From: Legionellales bacterium
GTDB lineage: Bacteria; Pseudomonadota; Gammaproteobacteria; Comchoanobacterales; Comchoanobacteraceae
DNA length: 60,983 nt
NCBI GenBank assembly: GCA_002722435.1
Contig: PBLX01000022.1
Location: 1 to 60,983, forward strand
Reading direction: 5' to 3'
Below are positions 1 to 8,538 of the stretch, piece by piece. Made by a program: the position numbers and the translations under genes. Position 1 is the stretch's first letter, and every line of letters starts with the position of its first letter. The notes below the pieces were generated by a model. The model was not told where the DNA came from, did no database searches, and worked only from the letters and a program-made list of their open reading frames with translations.

Positions 1-69
1 GTGCCCTTAGAAAATTTAAACGTTTACGTAAACTAAGACGTTTGGGTAAACGTAATACTTCAATTTAGG

Positions 70-621
70 CTATTGGTAACTTGATTCCAACACCAACGGC
101 ATTGTAATTGTTGTACCAACATCACCATCATCCCCCCATACAGGAATATGCCAAAAACTACCGCCTGAACTTGCTGCCAGTGCACCAGCCCACCAATCAC
201 TAGCAATTTGTGATCCTGTTACAGCACTAGGTAATACGTTACCTGTATGAGCAAAATTATCTTTATCTGTCCAATCACTAATTACTGCGTAACCTTTTGC
301 TGAAGTCACCGATGAATAATCTGAACTTCCAGTTGCTTTATCAACAGCAAATAAACCATTGATCCAGATGTTTCTATCATTGTCAGCGTCAACATATGCT
401 TCATTTACAAGCACAACTTTAATATCTGCACTTCTTCCTGTGCCTAAATCAGCCTGATTTGTTACTTCAAATGTAACACACTGTGCTGAACCTTCAGAGG
501 TAGCAGTTATTTCTACATTAGTTGCGACTTGGTTTCCGTCTACAAATATGTTTGCTAATGCGTTATCTGAACCATATTTGTCCTGCCAACAGAACATTGC
601 AAATTTGATATCACAAGCCAT
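70..621 (-). CDS. Calcium-dependent carbohydrate-binding-like protein (CBM36/60-like)
   Basis: 183 residues, no signal peptide. Residues about 20-95 look like the small beta-sandwich of xylan-binding CBM36/CBM60 modules: a VDG turn, then VVLVNEAYVDADNDRNIW, which matches the family pattern FTND-Y----DRNLYVD where backbone and acidic side chains bind calcium. The remaining half is rich in Gly, Ser and Trp and unrecognised. A GGAG ribosome site lies about 10 bases before the ATG, and a late-type box GATAAATA lies 35 bases upstream on the same strand. Late timing suggests a virion surface or fibre protein that sticks to polysaccharide; that role is inference. Confidence 0.6.
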   Translation of the reverse strand: MACDIKFAMFCWQDKYGSDNALANIFVDGNQVATNVEITATSEGSAQCVTFEVTNQADLGTGRSADIKVVLVNEAYVDADNDRNIWINGLFAVDKATGSSDYSSVTSAKGYAVISDWTDKDNFAHTGNVLPSAVTGSQIASDWWAGALAASSGGSFWHIPVWGDDGDVGTTITMPLVLESSYQ

Positions 622-655
622 TTTTTATTTTCTCCGGATAATAATTTCTATACGA

Positions 656-1399
656 TTATTTATCACCATATATGTCCAGAACTTCTGCAACTGCAGGGTG
701 TCTTTCTATGTCTTTATTTTCAAATTCACAAACACTTATATATTTGCTCTGTGAATATTTACTATACAACTTCTTAAAATCTATTAATCCGTTTTCATAC
801 TCCTTGCGATCTGCTTGTGCAATGTCTCCAGTAATTACCATTCTACTGTCATCACCTATGCGTGTCAGTAACATCTTCATTTGATTAGGTGTAGCATTCT
901 GCATTTCATCTGCAATAACCCAAGCGTTTTTAAATGTCCGGCCCCGCATGAACGCAAGCGGTGATATTTCAATTACACCCTCTGCTATCATGGTTTGTAT
1001 TTGCTTGGCATTGTAGTAGTCACGCATTACATCAAATATTGGTTTGGTCCACGGCTCCATTTTAGCATTTAGATCACCTGGCAAAAATCCGTGTTTTTCG
1101 TCATCAACACCCACTGCAGGGCGGGTAATAATTATTCTATCTATAGTTCGTTCTTTGAGTGCCCGTACAGCCGCAAGTACAGCAAGCATGGTTTTTCCTG
1201 TGCCAGCAGGCCCTGTAGCAAAAATAATAGTTTGCGATTCATCTAGTAGTTTATTGATATACTGTTTTTGATTTGGATTGCGTCCATGTATATGGACTTG
1301 TTTTTGCTTTATTGCTTGTGGTAGGTAGTGTACATTAGATTCGAGGTATTCAGCGTGTGTCTGCGCACGTTGTTGACGTTTACGATTTCTTTTAGCCAT
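656..1399 (-). CDS. phoH: PhoH-like P-loop ATPase
   Basis: 247 residues. Walker A is GPAGTGKT at residues 63-70, followed by the PhoH-typical ITRPAVG and a Walker B-like stretch VIADEMQNATPNQMK, then TGDIAQ. The basic N-terminus (MAKRNRKRQQR) is like marine phage PhoH proteins. I chose the ATG at 1399, with AGGAG 12 bases upstream; the frame also runs back to a TTG at 1480 that has no ribosome site. PhoH is widespread in marine phages and is often linked to phosphate stress or RNA metabolism, but its role in infection is unsettled. A 15-codon reading frame (MKFKAIRMLLKLHRR) ends just before the start and could be a leader peptide. Confidence 0.93.
   Translation of the reverse strand: MAKRNRKRQQRAQTHAEYLESNVHYLPQAIKQKQVHIHGRNPNQKQYINKLLDESQTIIFATGPAGTGKTMLAVLAAVRALKERTIDRIIITRPAVGVDDEKHGFLPGDLNAKMEPWTKPIFDVMRDYYNAKQIQTMIAEGVIEISPLAFMRGRTFKNAWVIADEMQNATPNQMKMLLTRIGDDSRMVITGDIAQADRKEYENGLIDFKKLYSKYSQSKYISVCEFENKDIERHPAVAEVLDIYGDK
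657..664 (-). promoter_or_regulatory. T4-type late promoter box GATAAATA
   Basis: On the - strand the sequence reads GATAAATA, 35 bases before the carbohydrate-binding gene. It overlaps the last codons of phoH, so the downstream gene could be transcribed late on its own. Confidence 0.5.
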
Positions 1400-1543
1400 T
1401 GTATATGCTATCTCCTGTGTAGTTTGAGAAGCATACGGATTGCTTTGAATTTCATGAAGACTGGTATGCCTCCCTTTCAATATTACTTAACTACCAGTGA
1501 TATCAGTAATATTAGTAGTTTTGAATTATATACATATATTATA

Positions 1544-1551
1544 GATAAATA
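1544..1551 (+). promoter_or_regulatory. T4-type late promoter box GATAAATA
   Basis: GATAAATA lies only 4 bases before the ATG at 1556, inside the 156-base divergent region between phoH and the + strand genes. A start site at the usual distance would fall at or inside the ATG, implying a leaderless late transcript; no ribosome site is visible. Confidence 0.35.
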
Positions 1552-1555
1552 ATTT

Positions 1556-2083
1556 ATGCTTCCGGAAATGATATTTTTTACAGGTGTTCCTGGTAGTCGC
1601 TGGAGCGGAATTGCCAGGGAAATAAAATCCTCGGGTCAATATGATTGCACTGACCGTGCGCCACATCGCATTTACACTCACAATGATTTTGCAGGACACC
1701 AGGAAGCATATTTTGGTACAGGTATGGAATTTCCTCCCATACTGGATCCACTTAATTTAACGGCTCCATTTAGTGGTACTGGTTGTAAACTGCTTATGAG
1801 TCATGAATGGCCATACTATTTTGAGGATATAAAAACACGCTATCCAATGGCTTGGATACAACTGGTATACAGGCCAGACTGGGCAAGTTTCCTGTGGTGG
1901 AAACGTGCAGGAGGCTTTGATATTTCATATCCAAACTATGATTGGTATGAAACAGATTATCTAATGACCAAACGTATTCAAGAACAAAACCAATTAATAC
2001 TTGACTTTGGGCAAAAACATAGTGTACAATGGCAACAGCATAGTACGCACAGTGATATTTTTATAGGAACATATAAACCTTGA
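1556..2083 (+). CDS. Unknown protein, P-loop/sulfotransferase-like start
   Basis: 175 residues, not confidently recognised. The start MIFFTGVPGSRWSGIA resembles the glycine-rich P-loop opening of sulfotransferases and small kinases (hydrophobic strand, then GxPGSxxS). The rest is rich in Trp, Tyr and His (FLWWKRAGG) with no membrane segment. The stop overlaps the start of the methyltransferase by four bases, so the two are translationally coupled. A nucleotide or PAPS-binding role is only a guess. Confidence 0.6.
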   Translation: MLPEMIFFTGVPGSRWSGIAREIKSSGQYDCTDRAPHRIYTHNDFAGHQEAYFGTGMEFPPILDPLNLTAPFSGTGCKLLMSHEWPYYFEDIKTRYPMAWIQLVYRPDWASFLWWKRAGGFDISYPNYDWYETDYLMTKRIQEQNQLILDFGQKHSVQWQQHSTHSDIFIGTYKP

Positions 2084-2781
2084 ATCATAAAATTTTACAT
2101 AAGATTGAACAAATGATCCACACAAGTCCACAGTTATTGCGTAATCCTCAAAAACTACGTCATGCTATACAGGGCACGTTCGATATTAATATTAACACAG
2201 TTGATTATGGTCATATAGGTGAACTAGTGGATGCAATAGATGACAAGGTGTTGGATAATTACTTTAGGAATCATTGGCAGGGCGAAATGAGCAAATACAA
2301 ATATAGTGGCCCTGCACTGATAGATGAAATAAACAGTTTGAAGCCTCGTCGTGTACTGGACATAGGCTGTGGCTATCACGAATTCAAGGGTAAGATAGAT
2401 AACATTATTGGTATAGATCCATACAATAGTGCGGCAGACTATGAAGTAAAACTATTAGATTACAATCCAACAGAAAAATTTGACGCTACACTAGCACTAG
2501 GAAGTATTAACTTTGGTAGCACTGATAAAATTTTTGCAGAATTAGAACACGCAGTTAAGTTATGTAATCCTGGTGCTGTAATGTTTTTCAGAGCAAATCC
2601 TGGATTGCCTCACGATGAAGCAGATAGGCCTGATAGTAAAAATCATAGCAAATGGATTTATTTTTATCCCTGGGACAGTAACTTTATTGTAAATTGTGCT
2701 GATCAATTGGGTGTAGATATACTGGATATTCGCACAGACAGTTTCAGAAATAGATTGTACTTTGTGTGGCGGACTAAATAA
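2080..2781 (+). CDS. Class I SAM-dependent methyltransferase-like protein
   Basis: 233 residues from a TTG start that overlaps the previous stop (TTGA). Residues about 86-100 contain the SAM-binding motif I, RRVLDIGCGYHEFKGK, followed by an acidic motif II (IIGIDPYN). A later hydrophobic strand, PGAVMFFRANPG, fits motif III. The N-terminal 85 residues are unrecognised. The substrate cannot be read from sequence; small molecule or sugar is more likely than DNA because no target-recognition domain is seen. Confidence 0.75.
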   Translation: MNHKILHKIEQMIHTSPQLLRNPQKLRHAIQGTFDININTVDYGHIGELVDAIDDKVLDNYFRNHWQGEMSKYKYSGPALIDEINSLKPRRVLDIGCGYHEFKGKIDNIIGIDPYNSAADYEVKLLDYNPTEKFDATLALGSINFGSTDKIFAELEHAVKLCNPGAVMFFRANPGLPHDEADRPDSKNHSKWIYFYPWDSNFIVNCADQLGVDILDIRTDSFRNRLYFVWRTK

Positions 2782-2787
2782 AACATA

Positions 2788-2879
2788 CAACAACTAACGG
2801 TAAAAGCGGAATGCAGTAAGTTCAGTTGTTGATTTCCCAAAATTTTTAAAAAGGCGCAGGGTGCGTTCGTACACCTGCG
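2788..2879 (+). promoter_or_regulatory. Structured leader of tctA: two hairpins
   Basis: An 8-bp perfect inverted repeat (CAACAACT at 2788-2795, AGTTGTTG at 2824-2831) is followed by a second hairpin: CGCAGG-G-TG (2855-2863) pairs with CA-CCTGCG (2872-2879) over 8 bp with one bulged G. The second hairpin ends 8 bases before the tctA ATG at 2888. No Shine-Dalgarno is visible, so folding could control translation. There is no T tract, so it is not an ordinary terminator. Confidence 0.45.
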
Positions 2880-2887
2880 ATATATCT

Positions 2888-4321
2888 ATGACAGAAATAT
2901 ATGCTCTTGTAGCCGGTACATTATATGGACTACTAATTGGTATTATTCCTAGTGCTGGTGCTACTACTGGACTTGTGGCATTGTTTGGATTTATATCCTA
3001 CTTTGCAAATGAACCTTATTTAGGTGTAATATTCTGTATGGCAGTAGTAGCGGCTAGTACAACAGGCGACACATACACAGGTGTGTTGCTGGGTATACCA
3101 GGTGCTAACAGTGCAGCCGCAACAATGGTAGATGGTTTTCCGCTTGCGCAAAAAGGTCAAGCAACATACGCGATAACAGCAGCAGTCACCACAAGTACTG
3201 TCAATGGACTGTTGTGGGGGACACTAACATTTGCACTATTACCCTGGTATACAAATCTAATAATGATACTGGGTATTCCTGAACTCTGGGCATTTACTAT
3301 ACTAGCACTAGCAACTGTTGGTTTTGTAAGCAGCCGTTGGTGGATTAGAAGTATAATTGCTATCACTGTTGGAATAGGACTTGGATTTGTGGGCACAGAT
3401 CCTGTAACCAACGCTGATCGCTACACACTGGGCTGGGAATATCTAGGTGACGGTATTCAACTTATGCCACTTGTAGCAGGACTATTTGCTGTTCCAGAAC
3501 TAGTTGATGGACTAAAACGTAGGCTAAGCACAAGCGATAGCACAGATCAGTTCGGGCAAACAATACAGGGTATACGCGCGGTGTGGACAAGCAAATGGGA
3601 TGCACTGCGAGGCGGATTTATAGGTGCATTTATTGGATTGCTACCTGGCTTGGGCGGCGCAATGGCAGACTGGATGGCATATGGATCTACTGTAGCGGCA
3701 CACAGCAACGAAGAATTCGGCAAAGGAAACATAAAAGGTGTTATAGGACCAGAGGGTGCTAACAACGCACAAAAAGCAACTAGCATGATTCCTACTGTAT
3801 TGTTCGGAATACCCGGTGCGCCATTTGCGGCTGTCATTATGGCACTGTTTATGTATTTGGGTTTTGAACTGGGTACACCTGATCTAGCATATGATAATAG
3901 ATTTTTTGACAGTTTAACGTTTGGATTTATGTGGGCAACAGTACTGGTTGGTATATTCTGTGTATTGTTTACAAGATATATTAGTGCTATTACTCGTGTC
4001 CCATACAAATATTATTTTCCATTACTACTAGTTTTTATAACCTGGGCATGTGTACAGTATACAGGTGGTTGGGAAGATTATTTTATGCTTGCAGTGTGTA
4101 GTTTGCTAGGCATACTTTGCAAGCGTTATAAGTTCAGTAGGCCTGGACTAGTAATAGGTTTTATACTAGCAGAGCGTGTAGAGGCTCTTACTCTACAAAT
4201 TACAAAACTGTATTCAATAGAAACATTGATTACAAGACCAATATTCGTTATACTTGCTATTGTAACCACAGGTGTGTTTGCATGGGGTATAACATCAAAA
4301 CGGAGATTAGATTATGCGTAA
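2888..4321 (+). CDS. tctA: TctA-family tripartite tricarboxylate transporter, large membrane subunit
   Basis: 477 residues, close to the family's usual length of about 500, with around ten to twelve hydrophobic segments. Both family signatures are present: an N-terminal IGIIPSAGATTG and a mid-protein repeat GLLPGLGGAMADW, then GPEGANNAQKATSMIP and FGIPGAPFA. The family moves citrate, other carboxylates or aromatic acids across the inner membrane, driven by an ion gradient. I chose the ATG at 2888; the frame also opens at a GTG at 2861, but that lies inside a hairpin. The gene overlaps tctC by 8 bases. The small subunit TctB is absent and may be supplied by the host. Confidence 0.93.
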   Translation: MTEIYALVAGTLYGLLIGIIPSAGATTGLVALFGFISYFANEPYLGVIFCMAVVAASTTGDTYTGVLLGIPGANSAAATMVDGFPLAQKGQATYAITAAVTTSTVNGLLWGTLTFALLPWYTNLIMILGIPELWAFTILALATVGFVSSRWWIRSIIAITVGIGLGFVGTDPVTNADRYTLGWEYLGDGIQLMPLVAGLFAVPELVDGLKRRLSTSDSTDQFGQTIQGIRAVWTSKWDALRGGFIGAFIGLLPGLGGAMADWMAYGSTVAAHSNEEFGKGNIKGVIGPEGANNAQKATSMIPTVLFGIPGAPFAAVIMALFMYLGFELGTPDLAYDNRFFDSLTFGFMWATVLVGIFCVLFTRYISAITRVPYKYYFPLLLVFITWACVQYTGGWEDYFMLAVCSLLGILCKRYKFSRPGLVIGFILAERVEALTLQITKLYSIETLITRPIFVILAIVTTGVFAWGITSKRRLDYA

Positions 4322-5372
4322 ATTATTACTAAGTCTAGCACTTGTGCTAGGCATTACTACTAGTGCAACAGCAGATATTACATTTGTTGTTCCACAAAAG
4401 CCTGGTGCAGGCACAACAGTCTGGACAGAGATTGTTGCTAAAGAACTAGAACCTTTTCTTGGTGAAAAGATTAATATCAAACTGATTCCTGGTGCTCGAG
4501 ATATTCCAGGCTTTAATGCTTTTCATAACGAACTACGTTTTAAAGACGATCACTTTATGGTATCACACGGTGGCAACGGCGTAGCATTTTTACAAGAAAA
4601 TGTAGATTACAACTATGCTGACTATGACAGTGTAGGACTAATGAATCTAAACATAATTGCGGGTATCCGTAAAGACTATAAAGCAGGCGAAAAAATTAGT
4701 TTTGCGGCAGGATCAGGTATGGTACCTGAAGCATTTGCAATGACCATGCTAATGTGCGGACCTGATCTAACAATGGATCAGTACATTGCTTGTTTTGATA
4801 AACATGTAACCTGGGTAAGTGGTATGAGCGGTGGCGAACGTCGTCTAGCATTTAAGCGTGGAGAACTAAATGGCACACGCGAAAACCCTGCAGCCTACAA
4901 GAAGCATGTTGAGAGTAATCCTGACGCAGAAGTTTGGTTTCATCACGGTATCCTAGATGCAGCAACAGGCACACACAGTGATGATCCTAACTATCCAGGA
5001 TATCAGTTTGAGATTTTATTTCAACAAATGTATGGAACTTCTGCAGACATGTGTGATGAAATGTATGATGCTTACAAACTAGTAAAAAGTTTCAGAGACG
5101 GCATGCAAAAAGCAATATGGGCAAATAAAGGAAATCCTAATACTAAAAAGTTACAGGATGCACTTACTGCAATGAGTAAGGATCCAACAGCGGTTGCAAA
5201 CATCCAAAAGAAAGTTGGAAAATATGAATGGAAGATTGGTGTAGATGGTAACGCACAGCGAGATACACTAATGACTTTTGTTACACAAGAAGCACTAACA
5301 AACCTAGTTAAGTTTAACACAGAAGCACTAGGACTTAATAGTGTTCTTAAAACAAAGTTAGCAATGCGTTAA
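4314..5372 (+). CDS. tctC: TctC-family periplasmic substrate-binding protein
   Basis: 352 residues. It begins with a clear Sec signal peptide (MRKLLLSLALVLGITTSATA, probable cut before DITF). The mature protein opens with ITFVVPQKPGAGTTVW, which matches the first strand and substrate loop of TctC/Bug proteins. It captures a carboxylate in the periplasm and delivers it to TctA, with which it overlaps. Somewhat longer than most TctC proteins (about 320). The specific ligand cannot be read from sequence. Confidence 0.85.
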   Translation: MRKLLLSLALVLGITTSATADITFVVPQKPGAGTTVWTEIVAKELEPFLGEKINIKLIPGARDIPGFNAFHNELRFKDDHFMVSHGGNGVAFLQENVDYNYADYDSVGLMNLNIIAGIRKDYKAGEKISFAAGSGMVPEAFAMTMLMCGPDLTMDQYIACFDKHVTWVSGMSGGERRLAFKRGELNGTRENPAAYKKHVESNPDAEVWFHHGILDAATGTHSDDPNYPGYQFEILFQQMYGTSADMCDEMYDAYKLVKSFRDGMQKAIWANKGNPNTKKLQDALTAMSKDPTAVANIQKKVGKYEWKIGVDGNAQRDTLMTFVTQEALTNLVKFNTEALGLNSVLKTKLAMR

Positions 5373-6115
5373 TGACAGTGCTTATTGCAGGTGGTGATAG
5401 TTTCACCTATGGTGAAGAACTCCAGGATTGTGATGGCTCATATAGCAATCTTACCTGGAGTGCTTTGCTTGCCAAACGTATGGGTATGAGCTATTGTTGC
5501 ACTGCAAAAAGCGGTGCAGCAAATAGCAGTATTCGTAGAAACGTAATGAACGCTGTACACAAGTATAAGGATACACAAGATCTATTTGTAGCAGTAATGT
5601 GGAGTTTTCCTAACCGCTATGAATTTAGATTTAATTACGATACAGGCCATAGGGATAGTCCCTGGTACAGTTTTAATCCCTGGATATACCAGGACATAGA
5701 AATGCAGGAACATTTCCATGTTGATAATCCAGATGTTCTGAATCAAAATATTAAACATAGACAAAATGCAGAATTTAGGGGTATTAATGATTTTGCTAGA
5801 TCCTATATTAAAAATGTTGCAGACAGTGAATATTGGGAACTCTATACAAGTTGGACAGATATTGTTATGCTACAGAACTATCTCGGTGAACAGGATATTC
5901 CCTATAGATTTTTAATGGTAGACAACAGTCTATTTGAATGTAACACAAATATGGACATTACCTTACGAACACTTAGGGAAAGTATACACTGGTTTGCACA
6001 TGATGAAGGCATGTACAACTGGGCAAAACGCACAAATCAACCCTTTTATACAACTCATCCTCAGGAGTCAGCACACGAAGAATGGATAAATATGTTATAC
6101 GATAGGATAACATAA
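5372..6115 (+). CDS. SGNH/GDSL-like protein
   Basis: 247 residues. The start VLIAGGDSFTYGEEL has the GDS block of SGNH hydrolases, where the Ser is the nucleophile; KSGAANSSIRR fits the second block (Gly/Asn oxyanion hole). The closing DxxH block is unclear; a late THPQESAHEEW is a candidate. The ATG overlaps the tctC stop by one base. It resembles the protein at 55178 in layout, so the two look like distant paralogs. Esterase or acetyl-transfer activity on a glycan is plausible but unproven. Confidence 0.6.
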   Translation: MTVLIAGGDSFTYGEELQDCDGSYSNLTWSALLAKRMGMSYCCTAKSGAANSSIRRNVMNAVHKYKDTQDLFVAVMWSFPNRYEFRFNYDTGHRDSPWYSFNPWIYQDIEMQEHFHVDNPDVLNQNIKHRQNAEFRGINDFARSYIKNVADSEYWELYTSWTDIVMLQNYLGEQDIPYRFLMVDNSLFECNTNMDITLRTLRESIHWFAHDEGMYNWAKRTNQPFYTTHPQESAHEEWINMLYDRIT

Positions 6116-6639
6116 TGGATATTGTTGACATCATCAAAAATACTAAAAAGATCTATATGAGTGAGGCTAGCCTACAAACTATGATGGACATTGAACGTGT
6201 GCTTGATAGTTTGGATATCTATGCTTTTAAGAACTGGAAAAAGGGCGAACTAGTGGAAGGCCCAGTACTAAAGAAACACTGGGTAGAGAGTACTTTTATG
6301 TGGCCTAAAAAATCAATGCCTGATCCTGATGGTGCAAAGCGATTACTAGGATATAATGGTATTGTAACCTATGAACAGGCAAAACTCAAAACACCAGTAA
6401 AAGTTGAGAGTTATGATGACTTCCGTCCTGGTACACGCAAGCCAAGACTGCGTGAAGATCCAGTTTGGTTAGTAAAAGTAAAACTTCCTATTGAACTTGT
6501 TAAAGAGTTCAAACAAGGATACAAGGAAGTTGAGGGCACTGAAATAGATCTGCAGGAACTTGATGATGCTTATGAAGAAGGATTAGATCAATCAGAACTA
6601 ATGACTGTTAAGAAAGACGAAACTGAAGATGGCGCTTGA
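6115..6639 (+). CDS. Conserved phage protein of unknown function
   Basis: 174 residues, soluble, with no motif I can name. Mixed charged sequence with an acidic C-terminus that overlaps the next gene by 11 bases. As far as I recall, pairs of this kind occur together in marine T4-like phages. Overlaps on both sides place it in one operon running into the endolysin. Virion or assembly function is an inference from position. Confidence 0.7.
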   Translation: MDIVDIIKNTKKIYMSEASLQTMMDIERVLDSLDIYAFKNWKKGELVEGPVLKKHWVESTFMWPKKSMPDPDGAKRLLGYNGIVTYEQAKLKTPVKVESYDDFRPGTRKPRLREDPVWLVKVKLPIELVKEFKQGYKEVEGTEIDLQELDDAYEEGLDQSELMTVKKDETEDGA

Positions 6640-7150
6640 TCCACAAGACCTAGAAGGACGCATTGAAGACACCGTTCACTTTGATGAATACAAGCCTAAG
6701 ATGGGCAAGGACGATGCAGTAATTGTTGCTACTTTCAAAGTATTAGGCAAACAACCAGCATATGATCTTGAGAACTTTATCGAAAAAGGCTATGACTGGG
6801 TAATTGATGCAGAGACATCACCTGGTGAAATCAGTGAAGGACGTTATATTGTGTTTGTTGAAGCGGAACGTAGAACAGGATTCCCCAAAAAATTTATGGA
6901 TATGATCTCTGATATCAAAAATATATCCGATGTAGAAGATTGGAAAATGGTACACTACGAACGTCCGGAGAAAAATCCTGTTCAGGAACTAAGTATGGAT
7001 TCACTAAGTAGAATACCACTAAGTCCTAAGAAGTATAGAGACGGAAAAATTGCGGCGGCTGCTATGGAGAGTATTCTAAACACTGCTCGTGTACCTCGTG
7101 CAAAGAACGATCTACAAGAATTTAGAACCTATCAACAAAAGGAAAGATAA
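6629..7150 (+). CDS. Conserved phage protein of unknown function
   Basis: 173 residues. The start DPQDLEGRIEDTVHFDEY, and a central NFIEKGYDWVIDAETSPGE, look like a family I recall from marine T4-like phages, still uncharacterised. No signal peptide or membrane segment. It ends one base into the endolysin start, so the endolysin is translationally coupled to it. Confidence 0.7.
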   Translation: MALDPQDLEGRIEDTVHFDEYKPKMGKDDAVIVATFKVLGKQPAYDLENFIEKGYDWVIDAETSPGEISEGRYIVFVEAERRTGFPKKFMDMISDIKNISDVEDWKMVHYERPEKNPVQELSMDSLSRIPLSPKKYRDGKIAAAAMESILNTARVPRAKNDLQEFRTYQQKER

Positions 7151-7662
7151 TGGCTGCAGAAAACTATGTAACTTGTCTGGAAATGATCCTACATCATGAA
7201 GGCGGTTATGTTAACCATCCAAAAGATCCAGGTGGTGAAACTAACCTTGGCGTAACAAAACGTGTGTATGAAGATTTTGGCGGTACAAAAGACATGAAGG
7301 ATCTTGTGCGCGAGGATGTCGAACCAATCTACAAGAAGAACTACTGGGATAGAATGAAGTGTGATGATGTGCCTGCAGGTTTAGATCTATGTTTGTTTGA
7401 TTTCGGTGTAAACGCAGGTACAGGTCGTAGTGCAAAATATTTACAGAGAATGATAGGAACAGTTGCAGACGGTGGCATTGGGCCTAATACACTTAAAGCA
7501 CTGGGTAACTATATAGAAGAAGTGGGTACTGAAGGTGCAATTAAAAACTTCCAGTCCAAACGCCAGGAATACTATGAAAGCCTAAGTACATTCGAAACAT
7601 TTGGAAGAGGTTGGACACGCAGAGTGGACGAAACAACTGAAGCAGCATTAGGAATGATTTAA
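7150..7662 (+). CDS. Endolysin, glycoside hydrolase family 108
   Basis: 170 residues. HHEGGYVNHPKDPGGETN (from residue 15) is the GH108 signature, with Glu17 the expected catalytic acid; YWDRMKCDDVPAGLDLCLFD follows, as in this family. A C-terminal peptidoglycan-binding-like stretch (GGIGPNTLKAL) is present. It cleaves the glycan strands of peptidoglycan at lysis. No signal peptide, so release depends on a holin. It heads a lysis block with a small membrane protein and two spanins. Confidence 0.92.
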   Translation: MAAENYVTCLEMILHHEGGYVNHPKDPGGETNLGVTKRVYEDFGGTKDMKDLVREDVEPIYKKNYWDRMKCDDVPAGLDLCLFDFGVNAGTGRSAKYLQRMIGTVADGGIGPNTLKALGNYIEEVGTEGAIKNFQSKRQEYYESLSTFETFGRGWTRRVDETTEAALGMI

Positions 7663-7665
7663 TAA

Positions 7666-7866
7666 TTGAGTCAACTAAACTATAAACCAAATAGTTGTAG
7701 AAATTGTGGACATCCTAGCCATTGTGGTTATCCTCTTTGGTTGGAGAATAAAAATTATCAGGACGGTTGGGATACTTACTGTGCCTGTAAAAAGTGTAGA
7801 TGTGATGTTTGTACACCACCTACGCCTAAAACAGACATACCAACTAGTATGTTAAATGGACTTTAG
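7666..7866 (+). CDS. Small cysteine-rich (zinc-ribbon-like) protein
   Basis: 66 residues from a TTG start 4 bases after the endolysin. Cysteines occur in clusters: CRNCGHPSHCG near the N-terminus and CACKKCRCDVC in the middle, enough to bind one or two zinc or metal ions. Start signal is weak (no good Shine-Dalgarno). Function unknown; its place between endolysin and membrane protein may be incidental. Confidence 0.6.
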   Translation: MSQLNYKPNSCRNCGHPSHCGYPLWLENKNYQDGWDTYCACKKCRCDVCTPPTPKTDIPTSMLNGL

Positions 7867-7875
7867 GAGACTATT

Positions 7876-8040
7876 ATGTTAAAAACATGGATTGATTCAC
7901 GAAAGAAGGAACGCACTACCTGGGACGGTTGCATACTTGTAGCAATTGGACTTATGGTTTTATTTATGGCACCGCTTGCTAAAATTGCGGCAGGTGTTGC
8001 TATTGCATATGGTGCATGGACTATTTGGAAAAGTGAATAA
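7876..8040 (+). CDS. 54-residue single-span membrane protein, holin candidate
   Basis: Begins MLKTWIDSRKKERTTWDG, a positively charged N-terminus, followed by one long hydrophobic segment ending AYGAWTIWKSE. A GGAG site lies upstream. It sits between the endolysin and the spanins and is too short for ordinary gene calling. Size, charge and location fit a small holin, but it could equally be a different membrane protein. Confidence 0.65.
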   Translation: MLKTWIDSRKKERTTWDGCILVAIGLMVLFMAPLAKIAAGVAIAYGAWTIWKSE

Positions 8041-8538
8041 ATGGCTCGTGCGTATCTGCTTATCATTGTGCTGGGTGTACTAGGCGGCGTAGGATTCGGC
8101 GCTTGGAAATACTACACGGATACACAACAGCGGATACAAACACTATCAGAAAACAATGCAAAATTAGAAACTGCATTACAAACTAGCGAAGCAAGTATTA
8201 CTGCTCTGCAAACTCAAGCAGAGCAGACTGCAGTTCTTACTAAACAACTACAACAAGAACTACAAAAAGCAGAGCAATATGGTGATAATCTACGTCAAAG
8301 ACTACGCCAATTGGATTTGCTTGCGGATGCAATAGCAAATGCTAAAAACTTAGAAGGACGTATGAATGGTGCAACAGCAAAACTATGGCGTGAGATCATG
8401 GGCGAAACTGGCAATACTGCTGGCAGTAGCACTGATCTTCCTTTCTGGTTGCAGTCGAAAACCGGAAGTGGAAATCAAGACAGTAACGCAGGTACAGAAA
8501 GTAACAGTACCGATAGTAGCCAGACCCAAACCAATTAG
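8041..8538 (+). CDS. i-spanin (Rz-like inner-membrane spanin)
   Basis: 165 residues. One N-terminal membrane anchor (AYLLIIVLGVLGGVGFGAW) is followed by a long coiled coil (about residues 30-100, rich in Gln, Leu and Glu) and a Ser/Thr/Asn/Gln-rich tail. This is the layout of Rz-type i-spanins, which cross the periplasm and pair with an outer-membrane o-spanin to fuse the membranes in the last step of lysis. The gene at 8366 starts inside it in another frame and encodes the matching lipoprotein. Confidence 0.8.
   Translation: MARAYLLIIVLGVLGGVGFGAWKYYTDTQQRIQTLSENNAKLETALQTSEASITALQTQAEQTAVLTKQLQQELQKAEQYGDNLRQRLRQLDLLADAIANAKNLEGRMNGATAKLWREIMGETGNTAGSSTDLPFWLQSKTGSGNQDSNAGTESNSTDSSQTQTN

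Noticed and set aside
1..69. Basic peptide frame on the - strand at the window edge
   Set aside because: Open but has no start codon or ribosome site inside the window, so it cannot be called.
1400..1480. Longer phoH from a TTG at 1480
   Set aside because: No ribosome site at the TTG, and the N-terminus from the ATG at 1399 matches marine phage PhoH better.
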